The notes under the pieces were generated by a model. The model was not told where the DNA came from and did not search any database. It saw only the letters and a program-made list of their open reading frames with translations. DNA of 61,398 bases. It comes from Lachnospiraceae bacterium. GTDB lineage: Bacteria > Bacillota > Clostridia > Lachnospirales > Lachnospiraceae. Shown piece after piece: positions 35,077 through 43,898 of this stretch (within the stretch, counting starts at the first letter, position 1; every line of letters begins with the position of its first letter). The stretch spans positions 1 through 61,398 of the forward strand of contig JAGKTY010000026.1 of assembly GCA_021153185.1 (NCBI GenBank). The letters run 5' to 3'. A program made the translations under genes and the position numbers.

Positions 35077-35958
35077 ATGGCAAATAAAGAGATTAAAATC
35101 GGAGAATATCTTGTCAGCGAGACAAGCGCTCCATACATGATTGCAGAGATTGGAATCAATCACAACGGTGATATCGAAATAGCGAAGAAGCTGATGGATG
35201 CCGCCAATGCGACAGGCTGGCATAATGTTAAATTCCAGAAGAGAACACCGGAGCTTGCGGTTCCGGAAGCACAAAAAAGTGTTATGCGTGACACACCGTG
35301 GGGCCGCATGACTTATTTGGAATACAAATACCGCGTGGAATTTGAAAAAGAGCAATACGATATCATTGACGCATATTGCAAGGACAAAGGACTGACCTGG
35401 AGTGCATCGCCATGGGATATGCCATCGCTTGAATTCCTCCTTCAGTACGATGTTCCGTATATTAAGGTTGCAAGTGCATCCAATGGTCGTGATGAGATGA
35501 TTGCAGAGGCTGCTAAGTCCGGAAAACCGGTTATTCTTTCCACCGGTATGACAACTATGGAAGAGGTGGATCATGCAGTTGAGGTTTTGGAAAAGAATGG
35601 TCATGGGGATTACATTCTGCTTCATACCAACAGTGCATATCCGGCACCGGTTGAGGAACTCAATCTCCGCATGATCGAAACACTGCGCAAACGATTTGAC
35701 TGTCTTGTCGGATATAGTGGACATGAGGCGAATCTTGAACCGACAATCGCAGCAGCCGTGCTTGGTGCATGTGTGATTGAACGCCATGTAACACTTTCGC
35801 ATGACATGTGGGGAAGCGATCAGAAAGCAAGTCTTGAAGTGAATGCGATGGATATGCTTAATAAACGGATTGCTGATGTCAGAAAAGCACTTGGCAATGG
35901 CGTGAAATATATGTCAGATAGTGAGGCAGCACAGAGAAAAAAATTGAGAACAGTATAA
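35077..35958 (+). CDS. neuB: NeuB-type nonulosonic acid synthase without SAF domain
   Basis: 293 residues. NeuB enzymes condense phosphoenolpyruvate with ManNAc or a related sugar to make sialic, legionaminic or similar acids. The TIM barrel shows APYMIAEIGINHNGD, KFQKRTPEL, SASPWD, IKVASAS, STGMTTMEE and VGYSGHE. Classical NeuB has about 340 residues with a C-terminal antifreeze-like (SAF) domain; this one stops at QRKKLRTV where that domain would begin. ATG 35077 follows AGGAGAGG. The stop overlaps the GtrA start by one base (TAATG), coupling the two. Confidence 0.86.
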   Translation: MANKEIKIGEYLVSETSAPYMIAEIGINHNGDIEIAKKLMDAANATGWHNVKFQKRTPELAVPEAQKSVMRDTPWGRMTYLEYKYRVEFEKEQYDIIDAYCKDKGLTWSASPWDMPSLEFLLQYDVPYIKVASASNGRDEMIAEAAKSGKPVILSTGMTTMEEVDHAVEVLEKNGHGDYILLHTNSAYPAPVEELNLRMIETLRKRFDCLVGYSGHEANLEPTIAAAVLGACVIERHVTLSHDMWGSDQKASLEVNAMDMLNKRIADVRKALGNGVKYMSDSEAAQRKKLRTV

Positions 35959-36398
35959 TGATTACGAGATTATGCGATAAATTTGGGATTCATTCAAAAC
36001 AGGATTTTTTGGGGTTTGTCTGGCAGGTAGTGAAATTCGGGATTGTCGGATGCTCAAACACTGTGATTTCGCTCGTTGTATACTGGGTGCTGTGCTATCT
36101 TGGAATGCATTACATTGTTTCGTTTGCAATCGGAGAAGTGGTCAGCATACTGAACGCGTATATATGGAGCAGCCTGTTTGTTTTTAGGCAGAAGGAAGGA
36201 CAGAGAAGAAACCATGGAAAAGCAATGGTTCGCGTGTTCGTTATTTATTTGAGTACGTTTCTTCTCGCTGAGCTTCTGCTTTACGTGCAGGTGGATTGTC
36301 TGTCGTGGAATGAAAAGCTTGCACCGGTTTTAAATTTGCTGTGTACTATCCCAATTAATTTCTTGTTAAACAAATTCTGGGCATTTGAGGAGGGATGA
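35958..36398 (+). CDS. GtrA family membrane protein (first)
   Basis: 146 residues, four helices. FGIVGCSNTVISLVVYW and the end NFLLNKFWAFEE are the GtrA signatures. GtrA proteins are thought to flip or position polyprenyl-phosphate sugars in O-antigen modification. Translation is coupled to neuB through a one-base overlap. A near-copy lies 133 bases downstream; identity is high in the helices (CSN, LGMHYI against FGMHYI, INAY against VNAY). Confidence 0.88.
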   Translation: MITRLCDKFGIHSKQDFLGFVWQVVKFGIVGCSNTVISLVVYWVLCYLGMHYIVSFAIGEVVSILNAYIWSSLFVFRQKEGQRRNHGKAMVRVFVIYLSTFLLAELLLYVQVDCLSWNEKLAPVLNLLCTIPINFLLNKFWAFEEG

Positions 36399-36470
36399 AA
36401 AGCAAGAATTGATTGTGCAAAAGTACCTAAAAGAACAAAACGGAATTGTGAAGTTTGTGCAAATGCGAAC

Positions 36471-36499
36471 TTGCACATAGGGTTGACATAAGATATAAT
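36471..36499 (+). promoter_or_regulatory. Promoter of the second gtrA gene
   Basis: TTGCAC (36471-36476), 17-base spacer, TATAAT (36494-36499). The predicted start near 36506 lies inside the left arm of the hairpin at 36501-36524. Confidence 0.75.
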
Positions 36500-36500
36500 A

Positions 36501-36531
36501 CTCCTTGCCGAATGTGGCAGGGAGTTTTTTT
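36501..36531 (+). terminator. Terminator hairpin carrying the gtrA ribosome site
   Basis: Nine-base stem with one G-T pair (36501-36509 with 36516-36524), six-base loop and seven T (36525-36531), directly before ATG 36532. The right arm contains AGGGAG, the ribosome site of the next gene. RNA coming from upstream would form the whole hairpin and stop or hide the site; RNA begun at the local promoter lacks part of the left arm. Confidence 0.72.
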
Positions 36532-36981
36532 ATGAAAAAAGTAATTGTGGAATTACAGCAAAATCCGATGCAGTTTGTCGCAGAAGTATGCAGGTTTGCA
36601 CTGGTTGGATGTAGCAATGTAGCAATCAATTTAATCGGATATTGGTGCCTGATGGCATTTGGTATGCATTATATCCCGGCGTATGGAATCAGCTATATGG
36701 TGAGCATTGTCAATGCGTACTTTATGAGCAACCGCTTTGTATTCAAGACGGAGCCGGGGCAGGAGCGAAGCACACTCGCAAGTATGTCGCGGGTTTTTGT
36801 GATATACATAGGAACCTTTCTTGTTTCGGAAGTGCTCCTTACACTTCAAATTGACTATCTTTTTGTGAACGCCAATGTGGCACCGGTCATCAACCTGATG
36901 GTGACGAGTCCGATGACGTTTTTGTTAAATAAATACTGGGCGTTCGGAACGTGTAAACAACCACTGAATTTGGCAAAGTAA
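36532..36981 (+). CDS. GtrA family membrane protein (second)
   Basis: 149 residues, four helices. Motifs FALVGCSNVAINLIGYW, GMHYIPAYGISYMVSIVNAY and TFLLNKYWAFG match the first GtrA protein, so the two are paralogues. The likely job is membrane handling of polyprenyl-phosphate sugars with a GtrB-like partner. ATG at 36532 is chosen because AGGGAG lies eight bases upstream in the hairpin; a TTG at 36505 is in frame but would be inside the hairpin. It is a single-gene unit with its own promoter and terminator-like hairpin. Confidence 0.86.
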   Translation: MKKVIVELQQNPMQFVAEVCRFALVGCSNVAINLIGYWCLMAFGMHYIPAYGISYMVSIVNAYFMSNRFVFKTEPGQERSTLASMSRVFVIYIGTFLVSEVLLTLQIDYLFVNANVAPVINLMVTSPMTFLLNKYWAFGTCKQPLNLAK

Positions 36982-37002
36982 TGCTGAATTAGTGGTTGTT
37001 TT
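36955..37002 (+). terminator. Possible terminator after the second gtrA
   Basis: Long arms AAACAACCACT (36955-36965) and AGTGGTTGTTT (36991-37001) with a further AATT pair inside, enclosing the stop codon. The loop is large and the T run short, so strength is uncertain. Confidence 0.45.
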
Positions 37003-37025
37003 GCTATATGGAAATGGGGTATAAT
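36996..37025 (+). promoter_or_regulatory. Promoter of manC
   Basis: TTGTTT (36996-37001), 18-base spacer, TATAAT (37020-37025). A second TATAAT is at 37033-37038 without a good -35. The -35 overlaps the end of the preceding hairpin. Confidence 0.55.
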
Positions 37026-37059
37026 AAAACTGTATAATGTCAAAAAATAGGAGAACCTT

Positions 37060-38373
37060 ATGAATATTGTATTGTTGTCGGGCGGATCAGGCAAAAGACT
37101 TTGGCCGTTGTCGAATGATATCCGCTCAAAACAGTTTATCAAAATCTTCAAAAAAGAAGACGGAACATATGAATCGATGGTACAGAGAGTGTACCGTCAA
37201 ATTAAGACCATTGACGCAAATGCCAATATTACAATTGCGACGTCAAAAACACAGGTTTCCCTCATCCACAATCAGCTCGGTGATGATGTGGGAATCAGCA
37301 TTGAGCCATGTAGGCGTGATACGTTTCCTGCAATTGCGCTTGCCGGTGCATATCTGAAATATGAACGCGGCGTATCTGAGGATGAGGCAGTTGTGATCTG
37401 TCCGGTTGACCCGTATGTACAGCAGCCGTATTTTGAGGCGGTTAGGAAACTGGGACAACTTGCCGAGACAGGTCAGGCAGGTCTTGTATTGATGGGAATT
37501 GAGCCAACCTATCCGAGCGAAAAATACGGTTACATTATTCCAAAGAACGAAGATGCTGTGAGCCGTGTGGATGTTTTTAAGGAAAAACCAACCAAAGAGG
37601 TCGCACAGGACTATATTGCAAAGGGTGCGCTTTGGAATGGCGGCGTGTTTGCGCTTAAGCTTGGGTATCTGTTAAAACGTGCACATGAGCTGATTGATTT
37701 TACAGATTACGACGATTTATTTGCCAAATATGAATCGCTAGAGAAAATCAGCTTTGACTATGCTGTGGTTGAGCATGAGCCATGGATTGATGTGATGCGG
37801 TTTCAAGGAGAATGGAAGGACCTCGGTACCTGGAATACGCTCACGGAGGCGATGGAGGAGCGTGCTGTCGGAGATGCGATGTTTAATGAGACGTGCGAGA
37901 ATGTGCATGTGCTGAACGAACTGAATGTCCCGATTCTTTGTATGGGACTTAAGGATGTCGTTGTATCCGCAAGTCCGGAAGGTATCCTTGTATCGGACAA
38001 AGAGCAGTCGAGCTACATCAAACCGTATGTAGATCAAATCAGCGACCAGGTTATGTTTGCGGAAAAATCGTGGGGGAGCTTCCGCGTGCTGGATGCATCC
38101 GATTCGCAGATGACCATCAAGGTGACCTTAAATCCGGGGCACAGTATGAATTATCACAGCCATGACAGACGCGATGAGGTATGGACCATTATTTCCGGCG
38201 AGGGAACAACGATTGTCGATGGCATGGAACAGGAAGTAAAAGCCGGTGATGTCATTACAATGGCAGCAGGCTGCAGACATACCATTGTTGCAAAAACGCT
38301 GCTTCAAGTCATTGAGGTACAGCTTGGCAAGGAGATTAGTGTTCATGACAAACACAAATTCAATCTGGAATAG
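37060..38373 (+). CDS. manC: Mannose-1-phosphate guanylyltransferase (type II, with cupin domain)
   Basis: 437 residues. Makes GDP-mannose from mannose-1-phosphate and GTP. The nucleotidyltransferase motif LSGGSGKRLWPLS is at 5-17, KFKEKP-type VFKEKP near 176, and WNGGVFAL follows; the C-terminal 110 residues are the cupin part (NPGHSMNYHSHDRRDEVW) seen in ManC/AlgA. Whether that part has isomerase activity is uncertain, and a separate isomerase gene overlaps the end. AGGAGA precedes ATG. It probably heads the long operon through the AT-rich island. Confidence 0.92.
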   Translation: MNIVLLSGGSGKRLWPLSNDIRSKQFIKIFKKEDGTYESMVQRVYRQIKTIDANANITIATSKTQVSLIHNQLGDDVGISIEPCRRDTFPAIALAGAYLKYERGVSEDEAVVICPVDPYVQQPYFEAVRKLGQLAETGQAGLVLMGIEPTYPSEKYGYIIPKNEDAVSRVDVFKEKPTKEVAQDYIAKGALWNGGVFALKLGYLLKRAHELIDFTDYDDLFAKYESLEKISFDYAVVEHEPWIDVMRFQGEWKDLGTWNTLTEAMEERAVGDAMFNETCENVHVLNELNVPILCMGLKDVVVSASPEGILVSDKEQSSYIKPYVDQISDQVMFAEKSWGSFRVLDASDSQMTIKVTLNPGHSMNYHSHDRRDEVWTIISGEGTTIVDGMEQEVKAGDVITMAAGCRHTIVAKTLLQVIEVQLGKEISVHDKHKFNLE

Positions 38374-39361
38374 TGGAGAGCGGATTCCCTTCTTGCTGAA
38401 ACCAAGTGTGAAGCATTATATTTGGGGCGGTAATCGTCTGATTGACGATTTTGCGATTCAGTCAGATACACTTCCGGTAGCAGAAGCATGGGAGTGCTCG
38501 ACACATGAGGATGGAGAAAGTATTGTATGTGGTGGTGCGTACGATGGAAAGCCACTTTCTTATGTACTCGATGCGCATCCGGAAATCCTCGGAAGCCACC
38601 CAAGGAGCGGAACGAAGCTTCCGATACTCATCAAATTAATAGATGCCAAGGAAGACCTTTCCCTGCAGGTTCATCCGGATGATGCATATGCAAAGGAGCA
38701 CGAAAATGGGAGTCTTGGAAAAACAGAACTCTGGTATGTGTTGGATGCCGGGAGTGAATCTGTGATTTCGTATGGCTTTCGGCATGAGATGGACAAAGAT
38801 AAGCTGCGGGAGAGTCTCCATGATGGCACGGTCATGAAACATGTACAGCAGGTGCCGGCACATGTCGATGATGTATTTTACGTAGAAGCCGGAACGGTAC
38901 ATGCCATTGGTGCGGGAACGCTCATAGCGGAAATCCAGGAAGCGTCCAATATCACGTACCGCATGTATGATTACGGACGCGTTGATTCGTGCGGGAACCC
39001 ACGAGAGCTTCATATCGAGAAAGCCCTGGATGTGGCTGATTTGGTGGGCGCAAAAGAGCCGCGGCAGCCAATGCGCGTCCTCAAATACACACCGGGGTGC
39101 GCAAGAGAGCTTTTGTACCGCTGTCAATATTTTGAAGTGGAGCGCATGCTTATTAATACAGAGAGATGCAGAAATTTGGCATCGTATCGAGCAGACAGCA
39201 CATCATTCCGTGTGCTTTTATGTACATCAGGGTGCGGCAATGTCATGCCGGAGAATGGGGAAACGATACCGTTTTTTAAGGGCGATTGCATTTTTGTCCC
39301 GGCGGATTCGCAGACAATGAGATTACATGGAAAGGCACAGTTTTTGAGTGTGAAATGCTAA
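38345..39361 (+). CDS. manA: Class I mannose-6-phosphate isomerase
   Basis: 338 residues. Converts fructose-6-phosphate to mannose-6-phosphate, feeding GDP-mannose and GDP-fucose. Features are LKPSVKHYIWGG, EAWECSTHEDG, LIKLIDAKEDLSLQVHPDD (zinc-site HPDD, cited as part of that stretch) and FYVEAGTVHAIG. ATG 38345 has AAGGAG upstream and overlaps manC by 29 bases; an in-frame ATG at 38246 lies deep in manC. A phosphomannomutase is not visible in the window. Confidence 0.92.
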   Translation: MTNTNSIWNSGERIPFLLKPSVKHYIWGGNRLIDDFAIQSDTLPVAEAWECSTHEDGESIVCGGAYDGKPLSYVLDAHPEILGSHPRSGTKLPILIKLIDAKEDLSLQVHPDDAYAKEHENGSLGKTELWYVLDAGSESVISYGFRHEMDKDKLRESLHDGTVMKHVQQVPAHVDDVFYVEAGTVHAIGAGTLIAEIQEASNITYRMYDYGRVDSCGNPRELHIEKALDVADLVGAKEPRQPMRVLKYTPGCARELLYRCQYFEVERMLINTERCRNLASYRADSTSFRVLLCTSGCGNVMPENGETIPFFKGDCIFVPADSQTMRLHGKAQFLSVKC

Positions 39362-39398
39362 GAGTGTGTTCTATGTTAGGAGGAAAAATAATATTTAC

Positions 39399-40463
39399 AT
39401 GCAGATTATTTTACAGGGAATGATGGTGCTTTTATGGCTGATATTTGTTCCAATGTTGCTTGGGACAGCAATCGAAGTCTGGTGCCAAAAGGAAATACAA
39501 TACCGCTCCGCTTATCTGTTGGGCACATTTTTCATGTGGGCAGTTTTTCAATTGATTGCTGTTTTGGCCATTGCTTTACAGAAAACATTAACAACGGTAA
39601 CCTATATTTGGATTTTTATCATAGGACTTGCACTAATTGTCAGTGTCGTTTATCTAAAAACAGTTTATTTAAAAAGAAAAGAGGTCTTTTTATTTCGGCG
39701 TCCCAATATCCATTTATTAAATTATCAAACAAAAATAGTTTATATACTGATTGTTTTGGTGATAGGAATTGAGATTGTTTTGTATATTTTTGGAGTACAC
39801 AAGGATTTAGATGATACACGTTTTGTAGCCAATTCGGTCGTTGCATGGAATCGTGACCGAATACTTCTTACCAATCCTCAAACGGGAGCAAATTGGGATG
39901 GAATTTATGGTGAAGCACAAAAAGATGCGGTTTCACCTTGGACAATTTATATTGCGTTATTGGCCAGGCTGATGCAGATTCATCCAACAATTATAGCACA
40001 TACGGTATTGCCGGTTTTTTTGTTAGTCATGAGTTATTTTGCGTATAGTCTTCTGGTTGGTGCATGTGTAAAAAAAGAACCATTTGTGCAAGCGTTGTTT
40101 TTGCTTATTTTGTGCATTGCTATTTTGTTTGGAAGATTTTCAGTTTATGCAAGTGCAACGTTCATGCTTACAAGAATCTGGCAGGGCAAATCCTGTGTAG
40201 TGGCGGTGCTACTACCATATCTTCTTTGTTGGTTAATAAGGTTGTATGATGATGTGCAAAATAAGAGAAGATATGTTGTTTTAGCACTTATTCATACAGC
40301 GGGATGTTTGTTGTCCGGAATGGGAATTATACTTTGTGCACTACTTAGCGGCGCGCAGATTGTTTCCTATGGTATACAGAAAAGAGACTGGAAAGTGTGG
40401 TTATACGGTTTGTTTGCTTGTATCCCGAATTTGTTTTTTGCATTACTTTTTTTGAAAGGATGA
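39399..40463 (+). pseudogene. DUF6077-like membrane protein, N-terminal part before an in-frame stop
   Basis: 354 residues with about nine helices. LDDTRFVANSVVAWNRDRI with the DD pair and AVSPWTIYIALLA resemble the outer loop of DUF6077/GT-C-like proteins. The frame ends in TGA at 40461-40463, after FALLFLKG, and the following gene continues in exactly the same frame two codons later. The pair together would be about 612 codons, a normal size for such a protein. Either the gene was interrupted by a nonsense change or the two parts work as separate subunits. AGGAGG is 14 bases before the ATG, rather far. First gene of the AT-rich island. Confidence 0.6.
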
Positions 40464-40466
40464 AAG

Positions 40467-41237
40467 ATGCAGTTCTTTATTGAAGCGTTTGGTCAGTTCG
40501 GAAGCTTTTTAATCCGTTATTTTGACAATGGTTGGTGTATTGGTTTATATGCACTTGCATTTATTTTTTTGATGATCGGAAATCAAATATTTCGGAGGAA
40601 AATAGGGTATGGGCTTTTGATAATCATGCTGTTGTTTGCATGCAAACCGCTTTATAGTATTATTTGGGAGAAAATTTTCGGCAATACTTTCTGGAGAGCG
40701 TTTTGGCTATTAAATGTGGAATTTGTTTTTGCATTTGCAATCATCGATTTGGTACGTAAGTCAAATCAGAAAGCACTCAAATTTGGAATCATGCTTTGTG
40801 GGATTGTGCTTTTGATTTTTAGCGGAACATTTATGTATCAGGAAGGTGTATTCAAAAAAGCAGATAATCCTTACAAGCTGGATCAGAATAGCATTGACAT
40901 TGCGCAATACCTTCTCTCGATTGATGCGCATCCTTATGCGTTGTGCTCGTTAGATGTAGCCATGCAAATCAGGCAGTATTCGGATGATATTCAGTTATTG
41001 TATGGACGTGATGCAGTTGGATATAGTCTTCCAATCTCGGATGAGAATGTAAAAGAGGTTAGCCGGCAAATCGAAAAGGAAAAGCGTCCTGATTTTGCAT
41101 TTATTACAAATGTATGTAAACAATATGGTGTGCGCTATATGGTTATTCGAAAGAAAAAAAACCAAGATGAGCTGATTGAGAATGGTTGGCGTCAAATTGC
41201 GGTTTTTGACAAAAAAATAATATATTTACTGAATTAG
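40467..41237 (+). pseudogene. DUF6077-like membrane protein, C-terminal part
   Basis: 256 residues: four helices up to about residue 125, then a soluble domain (about 130-256). It is in the same frame as the preceding part, separated only by TGA AAG. GAAAGGA seven bases before ATG 40467 could serve as a ribosome site, so re-initiation is possible. The soluble part (PYALCSLDVAMQIRQYSDD, YMVIRKKK) looks like the C-terminal domain of GT-C-like proteins. Judged most likely to be the second half of a broken gene. Confidence 0.6.
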
Positions 41238-41250
41238 ATGAGGAGAAAAC

Positions 41251-42672
41251 ATGAATTCTAATGTGATTGAAGTAAAAATAAGAGATTTAATCTGGGAAAT
41301 CGTTTCAAAATGGAAAAGTATTTTCGTATTTGCAATCATAGGTGCTGTGATACTTGCTGGCGTTGATTATTCACAGAAAAAAAGCCAAGAAAGCCGACAA
41401 GTAGAAACCAGCAATATGGATATTGAAAGCTACCAGATTGATACGGTCGAGAAAAACAGAGCAAAGGCATATATGATTTTGGAAGAGCAGTTACAGGGGC
41501 AGAGCGAGTATATGCTTCATTCGCCTCTTATGCAACTGAATCCAAATAGTTTTTATGTAGGAACACTTCGCTATTATATTCAGTCAGACGAGTCAGTTAA
41601 GGCAGCCATCGGTTCGGCGTATGATATGAGTTTGACAAGTGAGGTGCTATATGAAGAAATTAGTCAGGCATTGAAATTAGATGATGTGCAGACGGCGTAC
41701 GCTTCAGAATTGATTGATACCAAAGCAACCTATTGTGATTTTCTTTTTAAAACGGTCAATGTATTTGGTGAAGCAACTGCAGAAACAACGCAGTACGTAA
41801 CAATTAATGTGTATGCCGACAATGAGTCGGATTGCGAGACGCTTCTTGAGACGGTTGACGAATTTGTCGGAAAACAAACAAATGATATCCGAAAAAAGGT
41901 TGGCGAACATTCGTTAGAAAAAATCAGCCGGGAATGTTCAAATGTCTCAAGCAAAGAGTTGGTGCGTTTCCAAACAGAATATACAAAGGATGTCAACTCA
42001 AATTATACTGCACTGAATAACATTAAGAAGGAGATGACGGACTCAGAACAGGCATATATCGCATTTTACAGAAGACAGTTTCCGGCGACAAATAATGTTG
42101 TGGCAACAATCAGTTTAAAGAAGGTTTTGATTGGATTTGTGCTTGGTGCATTTCTTGCTGTGATGGTATATATCATTCTGTATATTTTGAACGGAAAAAT
42201 CCGTAAGGAAGATCAGGCTCAGGAAATGTTCGGCATACCACAGCTTGGTGTAATATGTATGAGGGAAAAAACTGCTTGGGGATTTATTGACCGATGGATC
42301 GAAAAAATGCGTTATGCACATCTCAGACTGACAGACGGACAGAATGCGACGGAACTCTTGGCATTGAATTTAAAGCTATTGAGTAAAAGAAATCAAATAA
42401 AGTCGCTTTGTATCGTTGGATGTGGATTGACAGAGGAAACAAAGCAAGTGATTAAGCATCTTCAAAACAGCTCAAAAGGTTCTGATTTACAAATTGTAGA
42501 AGGTGGCGCAATTGTTTATGACGCAAAAGCTCTTGAAAAAGCGGTAGAAGTTGGTACTGTTGTTTTGCTTGAGTCAGTTGGAGTTTCGGCCTATTTAGAA
42601 ATTCAAGAGGAACTTGAAATCTGTAAGACGCAGGGAATCCGTGTTCTTGGTCTTGCTATGGTTGAAAAATAA
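41251..42672 (+). CDS. Wzz-like chain-length protein with degenerate kinase-like domain
   Basis: 473 residues. Membrane helix near 24-40, a large extracytoplasmic, partly coiled-coil part, a second helix near 290-312 and a C-terminal cytosolic domain of about 150 residues. This is the layout of polysaccharide copolymerases joined to a BY-kinase, but the place of the Walker A loop reads VGCGLTEETKQ and has no GKT/S, so it should not bind ATP as a kinase. It probably controls chain length of the Wzy product. GAGGAGAAA precedes ATG. Confidence 0.68.
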   Translation: MNSNVIEVKIRDLIWEIVSKWKSIFVFAIIGAVILAGVDYSQKKSQESRQVETSNMDIESYQIDTVEKNRAKAYMILEEQLQGQSEYMLHSPLMQLNPNSFYVGTLRYYIQSDESVKAAIGSAYDMSLTSEVLYEEISQALKLDDVQTAYASELIDTKATYCDFLFKTVNVFGEATAETTQYVTINVYADNESDCETLLETVDEFVGKQTNDIRKKVGEHSLEKISRECSNVSSKELVRFQTEYTKDVNSNYTALNNIKKEMTDSEQAYIAFYRRQFPATNNVVATISLKKVLIGFVLGAFLAVMVYIILYILNGKIRKEDQAQEMFGIPQLGVICMREKTAWGFIDRWIEKMRYAHLRLTDGQNATELLALNLKLLSKRNQIKSLCIVGCGLTEETKQVIKHLQNSSKGSDLQIVEGGAIVYDAKALEKAVEVGTVVLLESVGVSAYLEIQEELEICKTQGIRVLGLAMVEK

Positions 42673-42701
42673 AGTTTGTATGGTTGATTGAGGAAAAGCA
42701 A

Positions 42702-43898
42702 ATGCGACATATTTATATCGTGGGAGCAAAAGGTGTGTCATTTTATGGTGGATACGAAAGCTTTTTGCAAAAACTATTAGAATATCATCAAAATCAAACG
42801 GAAATACAATATCATGTCGCTTGCAAAGCAAATGGCGAAGGTTGTATGGATTTATCGCAGATGAAAGGCATATCGGAAGTGAAGGATGGTCATTTTACGT
42901 ATATGAATGCGGATTGTTTTCTTGTAGATGTTCCGAGGATTGGGGCGGCACAGGCAATTGCGTATGATATCAAAGCCTTGGAACAATGCTGTAAGCATAT
43001 TGCGGAGCATCATATTCAAAATGCGATTGTCTATATTTTGGCTTGTCGGATTGGTCCGTTTATTGGTAAGTATGTCAAAAAAATTCACAAGCTTGGCGGA
43101 ACAGTATTCCTGAATCCGGACGGTCATGAATGGAAACGCGCAAAATGGTCAGCGCCGATTCGAAAATACTGGAAATCATCAGAGCGTCTTATGGTAAAAC
43201 ATGCAGATTTGGTTATCTGTGACAGTGTGAATATTGAGAAATACATTCAAGAGGAATATCGGGCATTTTTGCCAAAGACCACCTACATTGCGTATGGTGC
43301 AGAAACAAAAGAAAGCAATTTATCGGATCAAGATGAAAAGTATACATCCTGGCTTTTAAAACATGGGATTGTTGGAGCGTATTATCTGGTCGTCGGAAGA
43401 TTTGTTCCGGAAAACAATTATGAGACAATTATTCGGGAGTTCATGAAATGTCGCACAAAGAAGGATTTGGTGATTGTGACAACACAAAATGACAAATTTA
43501 TGAACGCTTTGGAAGAAACTTTGCACTATTCAAGAGATAAGAGAATCAAGTTTGTTGGAACGGTTTACGATGCAGAGCTTTTGACAAAAATCCGGGAATG
43601 TGCTTTTGCATATATTCATGGACATTCGGTAGGAGGTACGAATCCGTCATTGCTTGAGGCGCTTGGTGCGACAAAATTAAATTTGCTTTATGATATAGGA
43701 TTTAATCAGGAAGTCGGAATGGATAGTGCTTTCTATTGGTCGCTGGATGAGGGAAATCTGGCACATCTGCTTGACGAAGTTGACGATATGGCAGAAGCGG
43801 AAATTATGCAGTATGGCGCGCGTGCCAAAAAACGTATTGCAGATGCGTATTCATGGCAGTTGATTGCCAATCAGTATAGGGATGTATTTACAAAATAG
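42702..43898 (+). CDS. DUF1972-type glycosyltransferase (rhamnosyltransferase-like)
   Basis: 398 residues, GT-B fold. IYIVGAKGVSFYGGYESFLQKL is the DUF1972 opening of Cps2T-like rhamnosyltransferases, and GGTNPSLLEALGATKLNL is the GT1-type C-terminal donor site. It transfers a sugar, likely L-rhamnose in characterised relatives, to a lipid-linked acceptor in the cytosol. ATG 42702 follows GAGG by eight bases. If the donor is dTDP-L-rhamnose, rml genes outside the window are needed, since the rmlD here is truncated. Confidence 0.85.
   Translation: MRHIYIVGAKGVSFYGGYESFLQKLLEYHQNQTEIQYHVACKANGEGCMDLSQMKGISEVKDGHFTYMNADCFLVDVPRIGAAQAIAYDIKALEQCCKHIAEHHIQNAIVYILACRIGPFIGKYVKKIHKLGGTVFLNPDGHEWKRAKWSAPIRKYWKSSERLMVKHADLVICDSVNIEKYIQEEYRAFLPKTTYIAYGAETKESNLSDQDEKYTSWLLKHGIVGAYYLVVGRFVPENNYETIIREFMKCRTKKDLVIVTTQNDKFMNALEETLHYSRDKRIKFVGTVYDAELLTKIRECAFAYIHGHSVGGTNPSLLEALGATKLNLLYDIGFNQEVGMDSAFYWSLDEGNLAHLLDEVDDMAEAEIMQYGARAKKRIADAYSWQLIANQYRDVFTK

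Noticed and set aside
35026..35802. 258-codon open frame on the reverse strand
   Set aside because: It is antisense to neuB, whose motifs are unmistakable; composition is typical of a shadow frame.
36483..36499. TTGACA close to TATAAT read as one promoter
   Set aside because: The spacing is only five bases. TTGCAC at 36471-36476 gives the proper 17-base spacing.
40461..40463. TGA read as selenocysteine to make one protein
   Set aside because: The site is inside a membrane segment with no redox motif, and no obvious hairpin follows; a nonsense change or two genes is simpler.
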